NCBI RefSeq assembly: GCF_032193765.1
Contig: NZ_JAVBIJ010000001.1
Coordinates: 2,418,001-2,482,000, forward strand
Reading direction: 5' to 3'
DNA length: 64,000 nt
Source: Rhodoferax potami
Lineage (GTDB): Bacteria > Pseudomonadota > Gammaproteobacteria > Burkholderiales > Burkholderiaceae_C
The notes beneath the pieces are model-generated. The model was not told the DNA's origin. It saw only the letters and a program-made list of their open reading frames with translations, and did no database searches. This document shows, piece after piece, positions 1 through 9,099 of the stretch; positions within the stretch are counted from its first letter, which is position 1; each line of letters opens with the position of its first letter. The position numbers and the translations under genes were made by a program.

Positions 1-518
1 ACACCCCACCCGCTGCAGACGCTCTGTGGCACAAATTGCTGGTCAAGCTGGATGCGCGAGGATTCGGTCAGCGCCAGCTCATGATTGAGCCTGGGCGCTC
101 ATTGGTCGGTAACGCAGGAGTCTGCGTGACCGAGGTTTTGTACATGAAGCCAGGTGAACAGAAAAATTTCTGCATCGTTGACGCTGCGATGAACGACCTT
201 CCCCGGCCGGCCATGTACCAAGCCTTTCACACAATCGTCCCTCTGCAGTATTCATCAATTCAACCATCGACTGAAGTTTTTGATGTTGTTGGCCCAGTTT
301 GCGAGAGCGGTGACTGGATTGGACACGACCGCGCACTGGCGGTCAAAGCGGGCGATCGGTTAGCCGTATTGTCTGCTGGCGCCTACTGCATGAGCATGTC
401 GAGCAATTACAACTCCCGCCCTAAAGCGGCAGAGATCTTGGTAGACGGCACAAACAGCCACCTCATTCGCCAGCGCGATGAGTTTGCTGATCAGATTCGA
501 GGCGAAAAGCTTCTGTAG
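1..518 (+). CDS. lysA: Diaminopimelate decarboxylase, C-terminal part (5' end outside window)
   Basis: This is the C-terminal part of the PLP enzyme that decarboxylates meso-diaminopimelate to L-lysine, the last step of lysine synthesis in the cytoplasm. The frame is open from base 3, so the gene starts upstream of the window. EPGRSLVGNAG is the glycine-rich PLP-phosphate region of alanine racemase-fold decarboxylases. CESGDWIGHDRALA holds the cysteine contributed to the active site of the partner subunit, and the conserved AGAYCMSMSSNYNSRPKAAE stretch follows. The gene is convergent with msrQ, whose stop lies 4 bp beyond the lysA stop. About the last 170 residues are present. The family assignment is secure. 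Confidence 0.93.
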   Translation, partial: TPPAADALWHKLLVKLDARGFGQRQLMIEPGRSLVGNAGVCVTEVLYMKPGEQKNFCIVDAAMNDLPRPAMYQAFHTIVPLQYSSIQPSTEVFDVVGPVCESGDWIGHDRALAVKAGDRLAVLSAGAYCMSMSSNYNSRPKAAEILVDGTNSHLIRQRDEFADQIRGEKLL

Positions 519-521
519 GGC

Positions 522-1118
522 TTATTTCCGCAGATACCTGCGGACTCTCCAGCCCAACAGAATTCCGAGGATGGCGGCGTAAACGCCAACCTCGGTGAAA
601 TCGTTTTTTCCTGCGCGCATCCAGAAGAAATGCAAGATAGCGAGCACGGCAATCGCGTACACAGAACGGTGGAGCATTTGCCATCGCCTGGCCCCCATAG
701 CCTTGATCACGGCGTTGAAGGAGGTGGCCGCCAGCGCGCTAAGTAGCAACATGGCCGTAAAACCCACCAGAATGAAGGGGCGCTTCACAAGGTCCGCGGC
801 TATGTCCGGCACATCCAAGCCCATATCGAGCCAGCTGTATGAGAGCAGATGCAGCAATCCGTAAAAAAAGGTGGACACCCCTACCATGCGGCGGAACCGT
901 GCCAAGCCAGACCACTTGCTGACCTCACGCAAAGGGCTGATGACCAATGTCAAGCACAGCAAGCGCAAAGTCCAATCGCCAGTTGACCGTATCAGGGCCT
1001 CCGCTGGATTAGCACCCAAGCGATCCGCAAAGGCAGAGAACACCAGATGAATTAGCGGAAGACACAACACAATCAACAGGCACGGCTTGGCAAGTCGATG
1101 CAGCAGCCACTTGTTCAT
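522..1118 (-). CDS. msrQ: MsrQ, heme-binding membrane subunit of the MsrPQ methionine sulfoxide reductase
   Basis: This inner-membrane b-type cytochrome (198 aa, YedZ family) passes electrons from the quinone pool or a flavin reductase to periplasmic MsrP, which repairs oxidised methionine in envelope proteins. The sequence is nearly all membrane helix. Likely heme-ligand histidines sit in GLLHLL and in the LHRSVYAIAVLAILHFFW helix. It lies 17 bp downstream of msrP, the usual two-gene operon. The length is typical. No regulatory site is visible; in other bacteria the pair is induced by reactive chlorine species, and I cannot confirm that here. Confidence 0.93.
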   Translation of the reverse strand: MNKWLLHRLAKPCLLIVLCLPLIHLVFSAFADRLGANPAEALIRSTGDWTLRLLCLTLVISPLREVSKWSGLARFRRMVGVSTFFYGLLHLLSYSWLDMGLDVPDIAADLVKRPFILVGFTAMLLLSALAATSFNAVIKAMGARRWQMLHRSVYAIAVLAILHFFWMRAGKNDFTEVGVYAAILGILLGWRVRRYLRK

Positions 1119-1135
1119 AAGAATCGGCTGGACAG

Positions 1136-2143
1136 TTAGAAAAACTTCTTCAAATCCATCCCTGCGTAGAGCTGGCCCACTTGTGCCTCATAACCGTTGA
1201 ACATCAGTGTCTTGCGCTTCTTGGCAAACAAGCCATCTTCACCAATACGGCGCTCCGTAGCCTGACTCCAGCGAGGATGGTCCACATTCGGATTCACATT
1301 TGAATAAAACCCGTACTCGTTCGCGGCGGCTTTGTTCCATGCTGTGGCCGGTGGCTTTTCAGTAAAGCGGATTTTCACAATGCTCTTGCCACTCTTGAAT
1401 CCATATTTCCATGGAACAACCAGTCTCACAGGCGCACCGCTTTGGTTAGGCAAAATCTCGCCATACATGCCAAAAGTTAACAAGGTCAAGGGATGCTGAG
1501 CCTCGTCCAACCGGAGGCCCTCCACGTAGGGCCAATCCAAGACGCGTGATCCAACATACGGCATCGTCTTCGGGTCTGCCAAGGTTATGAATTCGACATA
1601 CTTGGCACTCCCCTGAGGCTCGACTCGCTTGATGAGCTCCGACAACGAATAGCCCACCCAGGGGATCACCATCGACCACCCCTCCACACAGCGGAGCCTG
1701 TACACGCGCTCTTCCAGTGGACTCAATTTCAGCAAGTCTTCCAGCGCGTATTTGCCCGGCTTTTTGATGAGCCCTTCGACTTCCACTGTCCACGGCGTAG
1801 TTTTGAGCGTGTGGGCGTTCACTGCCGGGTCCGCTTTATCGGTCCCGAACTCGTAAAAATTGTTGTACGTGCTGGCGTCTTTGTAGGGCGTTACTTTTTC
1901 CGCAGTAACGGCACCATCGACAGACGTGGCTTTGGTGGTCAAGGCGGCCAACTTGCCGGGGCGACTGCCCCAGCCGGAACCTTGCGCCATGGCATTCCTG
2001 GAAGCCCAGGTTGCCAAGCCAGCACCAACCACTCCCGTCGCGACGGTTTGCAATAGCTTGCGTCGGTTTTGATACACCACTTGCGGCGTTATCTCGCTCG
2101 ACGCCGGATGCTGGAAACCGCTGGACTTGGAGTGATAGTGCAT
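1136..2143 (-). CDS. msrP: MsrP, molybdopterin-dependent periplasmic protein-methionine-sulfoxide reductase
   Basis: This is the catalytic subunit of the periplasmic MsrPQ system (335 aa, YedY family). It reduces both diastereomers of protein-bound methionine sulfoxide using a Mo-molybdopterin cofactor. A twin-arginine signal is visible ([12 protein letters not shown], Arg27-Arg28, followed by a hydrophobic segment ending near AMA at about residue 53), so it is exported folded by Tat. Cys152, in [15 protein letters not shown], is the expected molybdenum ligand. The oxidoreductase molybdopterin domain follows, with the conserved [16 protein letters not shown] stretch. It is transcribed ahead of msrQ. 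Confidence 0.95.
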   Translation of the reverse strand: MHYHSKSSGFQHPASSEITPQVVYQNRRKLLQTVATGVVGAGLATWASRNAMAQGSGWGSRPGKLAALTTKATSVDGAVTAEKVTPYKDASTYNNFYEFGTDKADPAVNAHTLKTTPWTVEVEGLIKKPGKYALEDLLKLSPLEERVYRLRCVEGWSMVIPWVGYSLSELIKRVEPQGSAKYVEFITLADPKTMPYVGSRVLDWPYVEGLRLDEAQHPLTLLTFGMYGEILPNQSGAPVRLVVPWKYGFKSGKSIVKIRFTEKPPATAWNKAAANEYGFYSNVNPNVDHPRWSQATERRIGEDGLFAKKRKTLMFNGYEAQVGQLYAGMDLKKFF

Positions 2144-2189
2144 AAGTTTGTTCCTTGTTTCCGATTTGGTCGGTCGAGCTTGGGTTTTC

Positions 2190-3539
2190 TTACAGGGTTC
2201 CGTAGCTATGGAGTCCGCTCAAAAACATATTCACGCCGATAAAGGCAAAAGTGGTGATCGCCAAACCTGCCAAAGCCCACCATGCGGCGACCGTGCCGCG
2301 CAGGCCTTTCATCAGACGCATGTGCAGCCAAGCTGCATAGTTGAGCCAGACGATCAAAGCCCAGGTCTCCTTAGGATCCCAGCTCCAATAACCACCCCAC
2401 GCTTCGGCAGCCCATAGCGCGCCCAACACTGTCGCGATCGTAAAAAATGCGAACCCCACCGCGATGGACTTGTACATCACATCATCCAGAACTTCGAAAG
2501 AGGGCAGCTTCTCAGCAATGGCGCGGCGCCCCAAAAGGATCCCAGCCACGATCAAGGCCGAAACGCCGAAATAGACAGCCCAATAATCGTTAAGGCCAGA
2601 GGCGGACGACTTGCGAAACACAATCGGCTCGAAGCACAACACAATACCCAGCAACCAGAGAGGCGCCAAACGGTACCACTTGGTCTCCGTAGCCTGCTGC
2701 TTAATCAAATAGGCAAAGGCCACCATCGCGGCCAAAGCAAAAGTGCCATAGCCGATGAAGTTGGCGGGTACATGGAGCTTCATCCACCAGCTTTTGAGTG
2801 CCGGCACTAAAGGTTGAATTTCCTGCGCCTGCCGTGCAACGGTGTACCAGAGCAAGAAACCCACTGCGGCGCTCACGATCAGCATGACAAAAGCACCCAA
2901 CGATCTGGTCTTGTATTGCGCTTCAAAATACAGGTAGAAAAGCGCCGTCATCCAACAAAACATGATGAACACTTCATACAGATTGCTGACCGGGATATGC
3001 CCGACATCTGCGCCCAGCAGGTAGCTTTCAAACCAGCGCACCATCGTTCCGGTCAGCGCCATGGTGACGGCCACCCACACCAAACGCGAGGCTATAAGTT
3101 CTAAGCCGTCGGCACGGCCCTTGGCGAAAACAGCCACCCAATAGAAAGCAGTCGCCATAAAGAACAGCATGCTCATCCACAAAATCGCGGACTGGCTGGA
3201 TAAGAAATACTTGAGCCCGAACACTGTTTCAGCACGGACCAGATCGCCTTGGTACGCCGCAATGCCCGTTAGCGACAACACCGCCACCAGCAGCATCAGA
3301 CGCTGCAAAGGCGCCCACAGCCAGCCCAACCAGATCGCGGCAGGTACTGCTCCCAAGAGGATGCCTTTTTCATAGACATCCATCGCGGAGTGATAACGCG
3401 CAAAGGCAAAAACGCCACCCGCTATCACGAGAGCGGCAAAAACCCATTCCCACCAAGTCCGGCGGAAATAGCTGTCATTCAGCTCCAGGGTGATGTTTTT
3501 GGCAGATATCACCGCGGATTCGGCAGGTAGAGCACTCAT
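2190..3539 (-). CDS. ccsB: System II cytochrome c biogenesis protein, ResC/CcsA type (annotated CcsB in TIGR nomenclature)
   Basis: This is the heme-handling membrane subunit of the System II cytochrome c synthetase (449 aa). With ResB it moves heme across the inner membrane and attaches it to apocytochrome CXXCH motifs in the periplasm. The signature tryptophan-rich WWD segment is at about residues 381-396 ([16 protein letters not shown]), between many membrane helices. Conserved histidines in the helices probably ligate heme. Its ATG overlaps the resB stop by 4 bp (ATGA), which indicates translational coupling. Naming varies: the same protein is ResC or CcsA in the functional literature. 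Confidence 0.93.
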   Translation of the reverse strand: MSALPAESAVISAKNITLELNDSYFRRTWWEWVFAALVIAGGVFAFARYHSAMDVYEKGILLGAVPAAIWLGWLWAPLQRLMLLVAVLSLTGIAAYQGDLVRAETVFGLKYFLSSQSAILWMSMLFFMATAFYWVAVFAKGRADGLELIASRLVWVAVTMALTGTMVRWFESYLLGADVGHIPVSNLYEVFIMFCWMTALFYLYFEAQYKTRSLGAFVMLIVSAAVGFLLWYTVARQAQEIQPLVPALKSWWMKLHVPANFIGYGTFALAAMVAFAYLIKQQATETKWYRLAPLWLLGIVLCFEPIVFRKSSASGLNDYWAVYFGVSALIVAGILLGRRAIAEKLPSFEVLDDVMYKSIAVGFAFFTIATVLGALWAAEAWGGYWSWDPKETWALIVWLNYAAWLHMRLMKGLRGTVAAWWALAGLAITTFAFIGVNMFLSGLHSYGTL

Positions 3540-5665
3540 TTTTCTTGTTCCTCAAGGGCTAGCAGTCGACGCTTCAAATGTTCGAACTCTTTGTCGCCGT
3601 CCATCGTTTTCCGGTTGGTAGAGAGAGCCATCGTTGCCGCAGATGTATCTGTTCTGCCATCCAACGGCTCCAGCCAAATCCACAAGCGACGCTCTCGAAC
3701 ATACAACATGGCGAAAATCCCCAGAATCAGCAAGGCACAACCGAGGTACACCACGGTTTTTCCGGGAGCACGAGCCACCTGGAAAACGCTAGCCTGCACT
3801 TGCGTGAAGTCCGTCAAATTCAGCAAAAACGGGGCGGGATAAAGCGGCAAATCACTCAACGCCAAGACCGACTGCGTCATGAATTGTTGAGTCTCTGCAT
3901 CCGCTGGCAATGGCTTCAGCTTCGCGGCCTCACGGGTCATCTGCACCAGCTCGTAAAGAACGCCATTCAAAATACGAACCAGCACTTCACCCGCTTTATT
4001 GCGCTCAGCTTCGGGCACGTTGGACTCGATGAAGTCGGAAATCGCTTGCAGACCCGCCACAGATCCACTCGCACCAGCAAACAGTGTCAAAGCGCGAGTC
4101 GCAGACCCGGCCAACTGCCCCATCAAATCATCTCGCTGCTTATCTACCGCTTTGCTGGCGTAACGCCGCACGGCCTCCTGGCGCATCGCGGGGTCCGCGA
4201 GTGCACGACTCACCCGCAAAAACCCATCCAGACTGCCCTCTGCGTCAGCAGGCACTCTCAAATAACGGAAAGACTCAGCAGGACTTTCCCGCATGCCCAA
4301 CAAAAACACCGACTGCCCATCACCCAGATCTACCGGCAACATGTAGTTGTTGAACTCTCTGGCTTGGCCAGCCTTATCGCGGAGTTTGTAGCTGTAGCTC
4401 GGTCCGATGTTGCGCAGTGTCTTGCCATCCTTCAACTTATTGGCAGCTCCGAGTTGGGCATTGATGGAAGTGCGCAAATCCACCCCGCGCACATCAGTCT
4501 TGCCAACCGCATCGGCAGTCAAGTTCTCCACATTGATGACACGTAAACCGGTGAATTCAACGGTCAATGCCTCTGCACCAGACGACGAGTCGCCCTGAAT
4601 AACGCTGCTACCGCCCACTACGCCGTCCACGTCGAATGATTTCGCAGCGGTGCGCAGTGACTCCCCTTTGAACTTGAGTGTCGAGCCACCATCATCAAAA
4701 CTGGATTGATAAATTTCAATCCCTTTGAAACTGGCAGGGTGATTCACTTCCACCCGGGCCGGAGTCTGCTCTCCCGTGGCTTTGTCGTGAATCACGATAT
4801 CACTGGCAAAAAGCTTGGGCATGCCCGTGGAGTAGTACTCCACAATAAACTTCTTGAGCTCAATGGCAAACGGCAGCTCCTGCAAAAGAATGCCATCCGA
4901 CTGATTCAAAATCGCGGTGCTGGACTGGGTGCCTTCGGACACCATCACGTTGCCGCGGAATGTCGGATTGCGTTCACTAAGCCGGTGCTGAGCGGGCACA
5001 TCGGCAATCATTCCGCCGCCCTTGAAGGGGGTTTTATCGGCAAACAGCATTTGGGCGCGCACCACCAAATCACCATCCAGCAACCCTCCCAAGCACACCA
5101 GCACGATGGCGCTGTGCGCAGCGATGTAGCCCAGCTTATTGCTGGCACCTGTTTTGGCAGCCAGCATCCAACCAGTGCCCCGCGTAGTTTCGCGGGACTG
5201 CAGCTTGACCTTCCAGCCGCCGCCCGTTAGCAATCCGCCCAGTCGTCGCGCTGCTGCCTCGGGCGACTCTGCGAGCTCAGCCTGCGCCTTGTGCCCGAAG
5301 GCGCGCAAACTTTGCTCGCGAATGTTTTCCTTGTAGGAGCGCAGGTCGACCAAAATTTTGGGCGTGTTTCTGGCCACGCACAAAGAAGTGCTGACCACCA
5401 GAAACGCCAAGATCAACAGAAACCACCAGGCGCTGTACACATTGAACAGACTGGCACGCTGGAACACCTCAGCCCAAAATGGGCCGAACTGGTTGATGTA
5501 ATTCCCTAAAGGCTCGTGCTGTTTCAGCACCGTACCGATCACTGAGGCAATACAAATCACCGTCAGCAAAGAAATGGCGAAGCGCATGGACGACAAAAGC
5601 TCGACGCTTGTGCGCCATGCACGGGAGCCAGCCTTTATCTCAATACCTTGGGTGGAAACGGTCAT
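3536..5665 (-). CDS. resB: System II cytochrome c biogenesis protein ResB
   Basis: This is the ResB/Ccs1 subunit of the cytochrome c synthetase (709 aa from ATG at 5665). It has N-terminal membrane helices (SMRFAISLLTVICIASVIGT, then further helices to about residue 220), a large periplasmic domain, and a final helix (VVYLGCALLILGIFAMLYVRERRLW) ending in a short cytoplasmic tail. It is thought to chaperone apocytochrome for heme ligation by ResC. A TTG nine bases upstream extends the frame, but the ATG matches family proteins better. No clear Shine-Dalgarno sequence precedes it. A terminator separates it from the upstream cytochrome gene. Confidence 0.92.
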   Translation of the reverse strand: MTVSTQGIEIKAGSRAWRTSVELLSSMRFAISLLTVICIASVIGTVLKQHEPLGNYINQFGPFWAEVFQRASLFNVYSAWWFLLILAFLVVSTSLCVARNTPKILVDLRSYKENIREQSLRAFGHKAQAELAESPEAAARRLGGLLTGGGWKVKLQSRETTRGTGWMLAAKTGASNKLGYIAAHSAIVLVCLGGLLDGDLVVRAQMLFADKTPFKGGGMIADVPAQHRLSERNPTFRGNVMVSEGTQSSTAILNQSDGILLQELPFAIELKKFIVEYYSTGMPKLFASDIVIHDKATGEQTPARVEVNHPASFKGIEIYQSSFDDGGSTLKFKGESLRTAAKSFDVDGVVGGSSVIQGDSSSGAEALTVEFTGLRVINVENLTADAVGKTDVRGVDLRTSINAQLGAANKLKDGKTLRNIGPSYSYKLRDKAGQAREFNNYMLPVDLGDGQSVFLLGMRESPAESFRYLRVPADAEGSLDGFLRVSRALADPAMRQEAVRRYASKAVDKQRDDLMGQLAGSATRALTLFAGASGSVAGLQAISDFIESNVPEAERNKAGEVLVRILNGVLYELVQMTREAAKLKPLPADAETQQFMTQSVLALSDLPLYPAPFLLNLTDFTQVQASVFQVARAPGKTVVYLGCALLILGIFAMLYVRERRLWIWLEPLDGRTDTSAATMALSTNRKTMDGDKEFEHLKRRLLALEEQEK

Positions 5666-5677
5666 GAAAAACAATCG

Positions 5678-5711
5678 AAAAAAAAGCGGGCCATCTAGAG
5701 GATGGTCCCGC
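5678..5711 (-). terminator. Rho-independent terminator after the cytochrome c4 gene
   Basis: On the minus strand a GC-rich hairpin (arms at 5686-5695 and 5701-5711, loop TAGAG, one bulged mismatch) is followed by a run of eight T residues (5678-5685). It lies downstream of the cytochrome gene at 5767-6405 and just before resB, so it probably separates the two transcripts. Confidence 0.8.
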
Positions 5712-5766
5712 CTGTTGGGGTGTCAATGCTCTCTTTGGTTCCCCTGAACCTCCGAAAGCTGACTAA

Positions 5767-6405
5767 TCAGCGCAGTCCAGCGATGTAGTCCGATACCGCC
5801 TTGATTTCGCGGTCATTCAGCTTGGCAGCCACTTGTGTCATTTGCAGGCTGTTTTTGCGAACACCATCACGGAAGGCAACCAGCTGCGCCACTGAATAGT
5901 CGGCGTGCTGGCCACTCAAGCGTGGGTATTGAGAAGGAATACCTGCGCCATTTGGGCTGTGGCAGCCAGCACACGCTGGAACTTGGCGATCAGCGATACC
6001 ACCGCGATAAATCCGCTCACCCAAGCTCACCAGATCCTTGTCCTTCGCAAAGCCGGGCTTTGCAGCCTTGGTGGCCAACCAGAAGGAGATGTTTTTCATG
6101 TCGTCATCGCTCAGGCCTGCAGCAAAGCCTTTCATGACGGCGTTATTTCTCTTGTCCGACTTGAATTCTTGGAGCTGCTTCACCAAGTATTCAGGATGCT
6201 GCTGGGCAAGCTTGGGATTACCCGCGATCGCAGAGTTACCGTCTGCACCGTGGCAGGCAGCACAAACTGCACCGAAGGCAGCCTCACCCTTGGCCAGATC
6301 CGGCTTTGCAGCTTTGGCTGACTCTTTTTTCGGCTCTTCCGCATGGGAAGAAACGGCGAGTACGGCCACGGAGGCCGCAATAATCAATTGAGCGATCAAC
6401 TTCAT
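5767..6405 (-). CDS. Diheme cytochrome c4-type periplasmic protein
   Basis: This is a 212-aa secreted diheme electron-transfer protein. A signal peptide spans residues 1-22 (cleavage after SHA). Two c-type heme sites follow, CAACH at 48-52 and CAGCH at 145-149, each in a cytochrome c domain of about 90 residues. This tandem arrangement is typical of cytochrome c4, which passes electrons to terminal oxidases. MKGFAAGLSD and the SLQMTQVA segment supply probable axial methionines. Its position upstream of resB/resC, the proteins that attach its heme, is a common Burkholderiales arrangement. It is divergent from engB. Confidence 0.9.
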   Translation of the reverse strand: MKLIAQLIIAASVAVLAVSSHAEEPKKESAKAAKPDLAKGEAAFGAVCAACHGADGNSAIAGNPKLAQQHPEYLVKQLQEFKSDKRNNAVMKGFAAGLSDDDMKNISFWLATKAAKPGFAKDKDLVSLGERIYRGGIADRQVPACAGCHSPNGAGIPSQYPRLSGQHADYSVAQLVAFRDGVRKNSLQMTQVAAKLNDREIKAVSDYIAGLR

Positions 6406-6442
6406 AGGAATGTTGTGTCTGGTAGCCGGAACTGGGCCATTC

Positions 6443-6448
6443 TACAAT
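6443..6448 (+). promoter_or_regulatory. Candidate -10 element (TACAAT) for engB
   Basis: TACAAT lies 28 bp before the chosen engB ATG at 6476, in the divergent region with the cytochrome c4 gene. No good -35 hexamer is visible at 17 bp, so the call rests on the -10 match and its position only. Confidence 0.35.
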
Positions 6449-6475
6449 GCGTGTCTGGGTTTACCTTCAATTTCA

Positions 6476-7210
6476 ATGACCAACACACAAAACCCAAAGG
6501 CGACAACGCCAACCCCCAAGCCAACAATCCCACCGGAAAAAAGCGCCGCCGCGGTTGCGCTGGGCTGGTTGCACACTGCGCGGTTCCTGACTACCGCGCC
6601 GCAATTGCACTTTCTTCCTGAATTGGATGTACCCGAAATCGCCTTCGTTGGCCGCTCCAACGCCGGCAAATCAACCTGCATCAACACACTGACGCAGCAG
6701 AAACAGCTGGCCTTCGCCTCCAAGAAACCCGGCCGCACCCAGCACATCAACCTGTTTTCACTGGGCAAACAAGGGGTCACTGATGCGGTTCTCACAGACT
6801 TGCCCGGATACGGCTACGCGGCGGTGCCCAAGCAGGACAAAATCCGCTGGCAGCAAGTCATGGCCAATTATTTGGTTACCCGCAAAAACCTGAAAGCCAT
6901 CGTGCTGATGTGTGATCCGCGTCACGGCATGACAGAGCTCGACGAAATCTTGCTGGACGTCATCCGCCCCCGTGTCGCGGAAGGCCTGAAATTCCTGGTA
7001 ATTCTGACCAAAGCGGACAAGCTCACTCGCAGCGAGGGCGCCAAAGTGCTTTCCATCACCAAACTACAGGCGGGCGGTGGCGAGGTTCGTCTCTTTTCGG
7101 CGACCAAACGCACCGGGATTGAAGACGTTGCCACCCTTTTATGGGACTGGGCACACCCCGATCTGCCAGCTCCCGCTGCGACCGCCGAGACAGCCCCTGC
7201 CGATCAATAA
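6476..7210 (+). CDS. yihA: Ribosome biogenesis GTPase EngB (YihA/YsxC)
   Basis: This is an essential GTPase of the TRAFAC class needed for assembly of the 50S ribosomal subunit (244 aa from ATG at 6476). The GTPase motifs are in order: G1 GRSNAGKST, a switch I threonine in KKPGRTQHINLF, G3 DLPGYGYA and G4 TKADK. The first about 50 residues (rich in Thr, Pro, Lys) and the Ala/Pro-rich tail are low-complexity extensions. An upstream in-frame ATG at 6410 would add 22 unconserved residues and place the -10-like element inside the gene, so I prefer 6476. The 3' end overlaps the convergent acyltransferase by 7 bp. Confidence 0.92.
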   Translation: MTNTQNPKATTPTPKPTIPPEKSAAAVALGWLHTARFLTTAPQLHFLPELDVPEIAFVGRSNAGKSTCINTLTQQKQLAFASKKPGRTQHINLFSLGKQGVTDAVLTDLPGYGYAAVPKQDKIRWQQVMANYLVTRKNLKAIVLMCDPRHGMTELDEILLDVIRPRVAEGLKFLVILTKADKLTRSEGAKVLSITKLQAGGGEVRLFSATKRTGIEDVATLLWDWAHPDLPAPAATAETAPADQ

Positions 7211-8064
7211 GGCGGATGCCAGCCCTCGGGCTGGTCCTTGAAACGCTTGTGTACCCAATAGTATTGGGCCGGCATGCGATTGATGTAAGTCTCCAGCATC
7301 TGGTTCATCCGGGCAGTATCGGCCTGTAGATCGGTGCTGGGGTAGTCTGTCCAAGCGGGCAATACCTCGATTTCATAGCCGGAAGGCACCAACTTGCAAA
7401 CAATCGGGACCACCTTCGCGCGGGACAGGCGCGCGAACCGTGAGAGTGAAGGCACCGTAGCCGCAGGACGCCCGTAAAACGGAACGTATACAGACTCTTC
7501 CGGACCAAAGTTCATATCCGGCAACAGGTACAACGGCTCCCCCGCTTTCAATCCAGCAATGATGGGTTTGACGCCCTCTATCCGCCCGAACAATCGGCCA
7601 CCGAGGCGTTTGCGCCCGGCCAGAATCCAATCGTCAGCCACTTTATTCGCCTGATCGGTGTAAATCGTCGTGAAAGACCGGTCGACTTGCTGCGTCAATG
7701 CGGTCCAACCGGCATCCAACCCGACGAAATGGGGCGCGAACAAAATCGTCGGCGCATTACCGGCCAGCTCATGGAGCGCACCCGTCAATTGCAATCGCGT
7801 CCGTATCACATCGTCAGAGGCATGCCAAAGCCAGCCGCGATCGAGCCACGCCTGCGCGAACGCCACAAAAGTTGCCACGGCCAATCGCCCACGCTGCCAA
7901 GGCGTGTGGCTCGGGAAGCAGATCCGCAGGTTGGTCAGCACCACTCGGCGGCGGGACCCTACCAGCAAAAATAGGGCGACTCCCAGCCCCGCGCCGAGCG
8001 CCCGTAGCCAAGGCAGGGGAAGGCGACCCAGCCACTCCATCACGCGCAAAATCCAACGACTCAT
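7204..8064 (-). CDS. Lipid A biosynthesis late acyltransferase (LpxL/LpxM family)
   Basis: This inner-membrane acyltransferase (286 aa from ATG at 8064) transfers an acyl chain to the primary acyl groups of lipid A or a related lipid. The catalytic HX4D motif is in FAPHFVGLDAGW. An N-terminal hydrophobic segment (WLRALGAGLGVALFLLVGSR) anchors it. The frame stays open upstream to 8163, but that would overlap the preceding gene by nearly 100 bp; the ATG at 8064 follows its stop by 4 bp and has an AGG-type ribosome site. With the next gene it forms a tandem pair, which suggests successive secondary acylations. Which is LpxL-like and which LpxM-like cannot be told by eye. Confidence 0.85.
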   Translation of the reverse strand: MSRWILRVMEWLGRLPLPWLRALGAGLGVALFLLVGSRRRVVLTNLRICFPSHTPWQRGRLAVATFVAFAQAWLDRGWLWHASDDVIRTRLQLTGALHELAGNAPTILFAPHFVGLDAGWTALTQQVDRSFTTIYTDQANKVADDWILAGRKRLGGRLFGRIEGVKPIIAGLKAGEPLYLLPDMNFGPEESVYVPFYGRPAATVPSLSRFARLSRAKVVPIVCKLVPSGYEIEVLPAWTDYPSTDLQADTARMNQMLETYINRMPAQYYWVHKRFKDQPEGWHPPY

Positions 8065-8068
8065 CCTG

Positions 8069-8920
8069 TCAACCTTTTTGTTCCGGGGCCCCTTCGGGCT
8101 GACGCGGTTGTTTATAGCGTGCATAGCCCCACAAATACTGACCGGGCAGCTCGTGGATGACACGCTCCATGGCGCGGTTGATTTGTAAAGTGGCCTGCAC
8201 TACATCTGCAGAAAGCGCTTCGTCAAACGGCCTGACACACACCCGAAAGCCCTTACCGCCGGCCAACCGTTCGCCCCAAGCCAGCACCACTCGGGCACCG
8301 GTCTGCTGGGCTAGGCGTGCCGCCAAAGTCATGGTGTAAGCCGATTTACCGAAAAATGAAACCCAGGCGCCCTGCCCCTCGGGCGGCACCTGATCGGGCA
8401 GCAAGCCCACGGCTTGGCCAGACCGCAAAGCTTTGATCAACTGCTTCACCCCCGCAAGATTGGCAGGGGCCGTGACCAAGCCCGAGCGCCGGCGGCTCGC
8501 TTCGATGATGCTTCGCAACCAGACCTGACGCGCAGGCCGGTACAGCACCGTCATGGGAGCTTGGGCAACACCGAAGCGCTGAGCATAGGCCCGGGCGGTG
8601 ACTTCGAAACTCCCCAAATGCGGCGTCAAAAAAATGACGCCTTGATGAGACTCCAAGGCCGAGTCAATTAGTTCAGCGCCATCCCATTGCACAGGCACCT
8701 CCGGGCCAATCCAGAGACGGGGTAACTCCGACACCATCTGCCCGGCTGCTGCGATCGCGGCGCGCACACCCTCCGGCTTCACACCGGCGAGACGCGCGTT
8801 CGCCTGCAAACGACGGCGATAGGTCGGCGACAAGCCATACACCAACCAGCCGCACAGCCAGCCGATGCGGTGTAACAGACCCAGCGACTGTCGGGAAAGG
8901 AATCGAAATACAAAGGCCAT
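8069..8920 (-). CDS. Lipid A biosynthesis late acyltransferase (LpxL/HtrB family)
   Basis: This is the first gene of the acyltransferase pair (283 aa). The catalytic HX4E motif is in FLTPHLGSFEVTARAYAQ, followed by the conserved arginine region (TVLYRPARQVWLR) and the GQAVGLLPDQVPPEGQG segment typical of LpxL-type enzymes. It differs from its downstream partner in having Glu rather than Asp as the acidic residue. It is divergent from metK. As in other Burkholderiales, the two probably add secondary acyl chains to lipid A in the inner membrane. Confidence 0.86.
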   Translation of the reverse strand: MAFVFRFLSRQSLGLLHRIGWLCGWLVYGLSPTYRRRLQANARLAGVKPEGVRAAIAAAGQMVSELPRLWIGPEVPVQWDGAELIDSALESHQGVIFLTPHLGSFEVTARAYAQRFGVAQAPMTVLYRPARQVWLRSIIEASRRRSGLVTAPANLAGVKQLIKALRSGQAVGLLPDQVPPEGQGAWVSFFGKSAYTMTLAARLAQQTGARVVLAWGERLAGGKGFRVCVRPFDEALSADVVQATLQINRAMERVIHELPGQYLWGYARYKQPRQPEGAPEQKG

Positions 8921-8927
8921 GGTGGGC

Positions 8928-8933
8928 TAAAAT
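8928..8933 (+). promoter_or_regulatory. Candidate -10 element (TAAAAT) for metK
   Basis: TAAAAT lies about 170 bp before metK and just before a strong stem-loop that starts at 8941, the expected transcription start. The -35 region (TCGAAA near 8904) is weak. The position matches transcription starting directly at the structured leader. Confidence 0.4.
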
Positions 8934-8940
8934 CCGCGAC

Positions 8941-9099
8941 GTCACCGAGTTATAGAACTACTTGCAGGGTGACTTCACAGGGGCAACTGATCAAAAAGGA
9001 GCCATTGTGCCTCGCCGATTCCGGCGGATCTGCTAAAGCGTTCGCTGAAAGCCCCAAAGCTCAAGCAACGCGTCTTGATGTTTATTTTGGAGAAACTTT
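8941..9099 (+). promoter_or_regulatory. Structured 5' leader of metK (candidate cis-acting RNA)
   Basis: The 160-base non-coding leader starts with a 6-bp stem (GTCACC at 8941-8946 with GGTGAC at 8968-8973). This encloses a nested 4-bp hairpin (AGTT 8948-8951 with AACT 8956-8959). An A-rich CAAAAAGGAG tract (8992-9001) and a second hairpin (CGCCG/CGGCG, about 9013-9026) follow. The metK ribosome site (TTGGAG) is near 9087-9092. The length and folding suggest regulation, possibly by S-adenosylmethionine, but I cannot match it with confidence to a named riboswitch class. Confidence 0.35.

Noticed and set aside
8941..9099. A definite SAM-II riboswitch call for the metK leader
   Set aside because: The stem and A-rich tract recall SAM-II, but key positions do not match from memory and I cannot run a covariance search.
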